Of a stretch of DNA of 64,000 nucleotides, positions 62,237 to 64,000 are shown piece after piece. The stretch lies in NCBI RefSeq assembly GCF_016765675.1, contig NZ_JAESWB010000045.1, positions 124,001-188,000 of the forward strand, in the 5' to 3' direction. This DNA comes from Neobacillus paridis. Its GTDB lineage: Bacteria; Bacillota; Bacilli; Bacillales; Cytobacillaceae. Within the stretch, counting starts at the first letter, position 1. Every line of letters starts with the position of its first letter. Below the pieces are notes generated by a model. The model did no database searches, was not told the DNA's origin, and was given only the letters and a program-made list of their open reading frames with translations. The translations under genes were made by a program, and so were the position numbers.

Positions 62237-63094
62237 ATGAAAACTAGAAATTTTTTTAAAGCAGCAATAACTGGGCTTGCGTTAATGACGCTTTTGGCTG
62301 GCTGCGCCAACAGTTCAGCATCATCTGATAACAGCGATTCAAAGGTTCGAAAAGTAAAGGTAGCATTTGATCAGGCTTCAAAACCAATTTCCTATTTGGA
62401 TGAAAACGGCAAACCGACTGGTTATGACGTTGAAATGATGAAACAGGTCGATGAATTGCTACCAGACTACGAATTTGAATTCGTCGGTACATCCAGCGAT
62501 GACTTATTGTTGGGTGTGGAGCAAGGGAAGTATCAAGTTGGGGTTAAAAATGCCTTCTGGACAAAAGAAAGAACTGAAAAGTTTATTTATCCAAAAGAAT
62601 TCCTTGGCCTAAGCAGTGCCGGACTTGTATTAAAGAAAAAGAATGAAAACATTAAATCACTCAAGGACTTCGCTTCAGCGGGATTAACCTTAGCGCCAAT
62701 TGCTGCAAACAATGCGCAATATACGATTATTGATGAATACAATCAAGCTAATCCAAATAATAAGGTAAAGCTTAAGGCTGGGGATTCGTTTACCGTGGAT
62801 GTCGTTCAATGGGTCAACGAAGGCCGGGTTGACGGCGGCGTCATGATCGAAGGACCGTTTAAACAACAAGTTCTCGACAAAAATGGCCCCTATTATAAAT
62901 TGAAAAATGAAGTTATCTATAATGAGTTCGCCGTTATCAAAACATGGCCGCTATTTAATAAAAAAGAACAAAAATTCGCCGATGCCTATGATCAAGCCGT
63001 GAAAAAGTTAAAAGAACAAAAGAAACCAAATGAACTAAGCAAAAAATTCTACGGCCGCGATTTATTCGAAGTATTGGATACAGTCAAACGGTAA
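62237..63094 (+). CDS. Amino-acid ABC transporter substrate-binding lipoprotein
   Basis: A 285-aa family 3 solute-binding protein. Lipoprotein signal AAITGLALMTLLAGCANSSA with the lipobox cysteine near residue 24. The binding fold shows KPISYLDENGKPTGYDVEMM and GVKNAFWTKERTEKFIYPKE. The ATG at 62237 is seven bases from AAAGGGG; that at 62231 directly abuts it. Ligand unknown; cystine or another sulfur amino acid is plausible given the neighbouring gene. REP repeats separate it from the permease gene. Confidence 0.9.
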   Translation: MKTRNFFKAAITGLALMTLLAGCANSSASSDNSDSKVRKVKVAFDQASKPISYLDENGKPTGYDVEMMKQVDELLPDYEFEFVGTSSDDLLLGVEQGKYQVGVKNAFWTKERTEKFIYPKEFLGLSSAGLVLKKKNENIKSLKDFASAGLTLAPIAANNAQYTIIDEYNQANPNNKVKLKAGDSFTVDVVQWVNEGRVDGGVMIEGPFKQQVLDKNGPYYKLKNEVIYNEFAVIKTWPLFNKKEQKFADAYDQAVKKLKEQKKPNELSKKFYGRDLFEVLDTVKR

Positions 63095-63112
63095 TGAATG
63101 GTGTTAGTAATG

Positions 63113-63161
63113 AGTGGTGTCAGGCACCACTCGTGGACAAATGTCCGTGTGGAGTGGACAG
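63113..63161. repeat. REP-like repeat, copy 8
   Basis: GAGTGGTGTCAGGCACCACT, then CGTGGACAAATGTCC and GTGTGGAGTGGACAG. The most complete short form of the repeat, inside the transporter operon. Confidence 0.87.
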
Positions 63162-63217
63162 TTTGTGAAGTTATCACATACTTATATCTAGTTGTCATTC
63201 AACTAGTCTCCTTTTTC

Positions 63218-63234
63218 ATGGTGTCTGACACCAT
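63218..63234. repeat. REP-like core, copy 9
   Basis: ATGGTGTCTGACACCAT, a perfect palindromic variant of the core with one centre base, about 57 bp after copy 8 and 40 bp before the permease start. Confidence 0.75.
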
Positions 63235-63273
63235 TTCCCTGCGATTATTACAATGAAAAGTTGGGGGTAAAAC

Positions 63274-63981
63274 ATGGAGAAATATTTTAACGCCAGCTAT
63301 ATATGGGAGTCATTTCCTATGTTACTCCCTTATGTTAAAGTAACCTTCCTGGTTGCCGGTTTGTCGGTTCTGTTTGGTACACTGCTCGGCTTTATATTGG
63401 CTGCAATGAAAATTGGAAATAACAAGGTTGCCCGAAAAATCGCCAACGCCTATATAACAGCATTACGGTGTACACCATCGATTGTCCTGCTTTTTTTAGT
63501 TTATTATGGTTTGCCGGCTTTGGCGGAAAACTTTGGTTTACTGCTCGATAATGTCGATAAACTGTTTTTTATTGTCATTACGTTTTCACTGCAATTTGCC
63601 GCAGCCATGGCAGAGGTGATCCGTTCTGCCTATCAATCTATCGATAAAGGACAATTTGAAGCGGCGGTAAGTGTCGGACTTAGCAATTTCCAAGCCTACC
63701 GAAGAATTGTTTTTCCGCAAGCCCTTGTTGTCGCCTTGCCAAATTTCGGCAACAGTTTATTGGAATTAATCAAAGAGGGCTCATTGGCCTATACCATAGG
63801 GCTAATCGATGTCATGGGAAAAGCCAGCCTGATAATCGACGGCAGATTTAATGCCCACGCACTCGAAACCTATATCGCCCTATCGGTCATTTATTGGGTA
63901 ATCTCAATCGTGATCGAACAAGTCTTCTTCAAATTAGAAAAAATCTTTAGCAAAGGTAAGCAAGTCATTAAGACAACATAA
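63274..63981 (+). CDS. Amino-acid ABC transporter permease
   Basis: A 235-aa HisM/ArtQ-type permease with about five membrane helices (PYVKVTFLVAGLSVLFGTLL; TPSIVLLFLVYYGLPALAEN) and the EAA loop EAAVSVGLSNFQAYRRIVFP. Belongs with the binding protein upstream; a second permease or ATPase gene begins at the window edge. Confidence 0.92.
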   Translation: MEKYFNASYIWESFPMLLPYVKVTFLVAGLSVLFGTLLGFILAAMKIGNNKVARKIANAYITALRCTPSIVLLFLVYYGLPALAENFGLLLDNVDKLFFIVITFSLQFAAAMAEVIRSAYQSIDKGQFEAAVSVGLSNFQAYRRIVFPQALVVALPNFGNSLLELIKEGSLAYTIGLIDVMGKASLIIDGRFNAHALETYIALSVIYWVISIVIEQVFFKLEKIFSKGKQVIKTT

Positions 63982-63993
63982 GGTGGTGACAGA

Positions 63994-64000
63994 GTGGATT
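63994..64000 (+). CDS. Start of the next gene (partial)
   Basis: A GTG at 63994 is preceded by AGGTGGTGA at proper spacing, 12 bp after the permease stop. Only the first two codons are in the window. By context a second ABC permease or the ATPase. An in-frame start at 63983/63986 (GTGGTGACAGAG) is an alternative. Confidence 0.35.

Overview
The window is chromosomal DNA of a low-to-moderate GC, endospore-forming Bacillaceae bacterium (Bacillus sensu lato). The evidence is the set of Bacillus-type gene families (YclNOPQ, YkuK, GuaD, TcyP, GntR/YtrA, YheC/YheD spore-coat ATP-grasp), strong AAGGAGG ribosome binding sites, and recognisable BirA, Fur, cre and CymR-like sites plus an L-box (lysine) riboswitch. 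I see no tRNA, rRNA, prophage, transposase gene or CRISPR array.

Region 1 (1-16.5 kb, minus strand): a vitamin B12-dependent 1,2-propanediol utilisation operon, pduABCDEGHKJL-eutJ-(flavoprotein in the pduM position)-pduN-pduO-pduP. It encodes shell proteins, diol dehydratase and its reactivase, cobalamin adenosyltransferase, phosphotransacylase and aldehyde dehydrogenase of a bacterial microcompartment. The operon runs off the left edge; pduQ is not in the first 52 bases. Upstream lie a PocR-domain histidine kinase and an AraC-type response regulator, with a duplicated 15-bp box (21-bp period) before pduA. An acetate/propionate kinase follows.

Region 2 (16.8-29.4 kb): galactoside use. The operon galK-galE-galT-galM-lacI-type regulator (minus) is divergent from a ROK repressor (plus). 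A GH2 glycosidase and a CUT1 sugar ABC transporter form a second minus-strand operon. Matching TTTTACTAA-type half-sites lie at both operon promoters, suggesting the ROK protein controls both.

Region 3 (29.4-46.9 kb): accessory genes. It holds an ATP-grasp ligase followed by a frameshifted YheC/YheD relic, a carbamoylase, a LysR/YeiH pair, tcyP with a CymR-like operator, a GntR-ABC cluster whose ATPase is frameshifted, an aldo/keto reductase, guaD, bioY under a BirA operator, a DUF2157/GDYXXLXY membrane pair, psuK-psuG and ykuK.

Region 4 (47-64 kb): Fur-controlled yclNOPQ siderophore uptake, a DUF418 protein, a CoA-transferase with a LytTR regulator, methyltransferases, an MFS exporter, dapA behind a lysine riboswitch, ctaB, and a CymR-like-box acyl-CoA dehydrogenase homologue next to an amino-acid ABC transporter.

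Two unexplained patterns stand out. A palindromic GGTGTCAGGCACC repeat family occurs nine times between 16.7 and 63.2 kb, always intergenic or at gene ends. A ~54-nt near-identical, hairpin-forming element lies in the 5' leader of both yclN and dapA, in the same orientation relative to the downstream gene.
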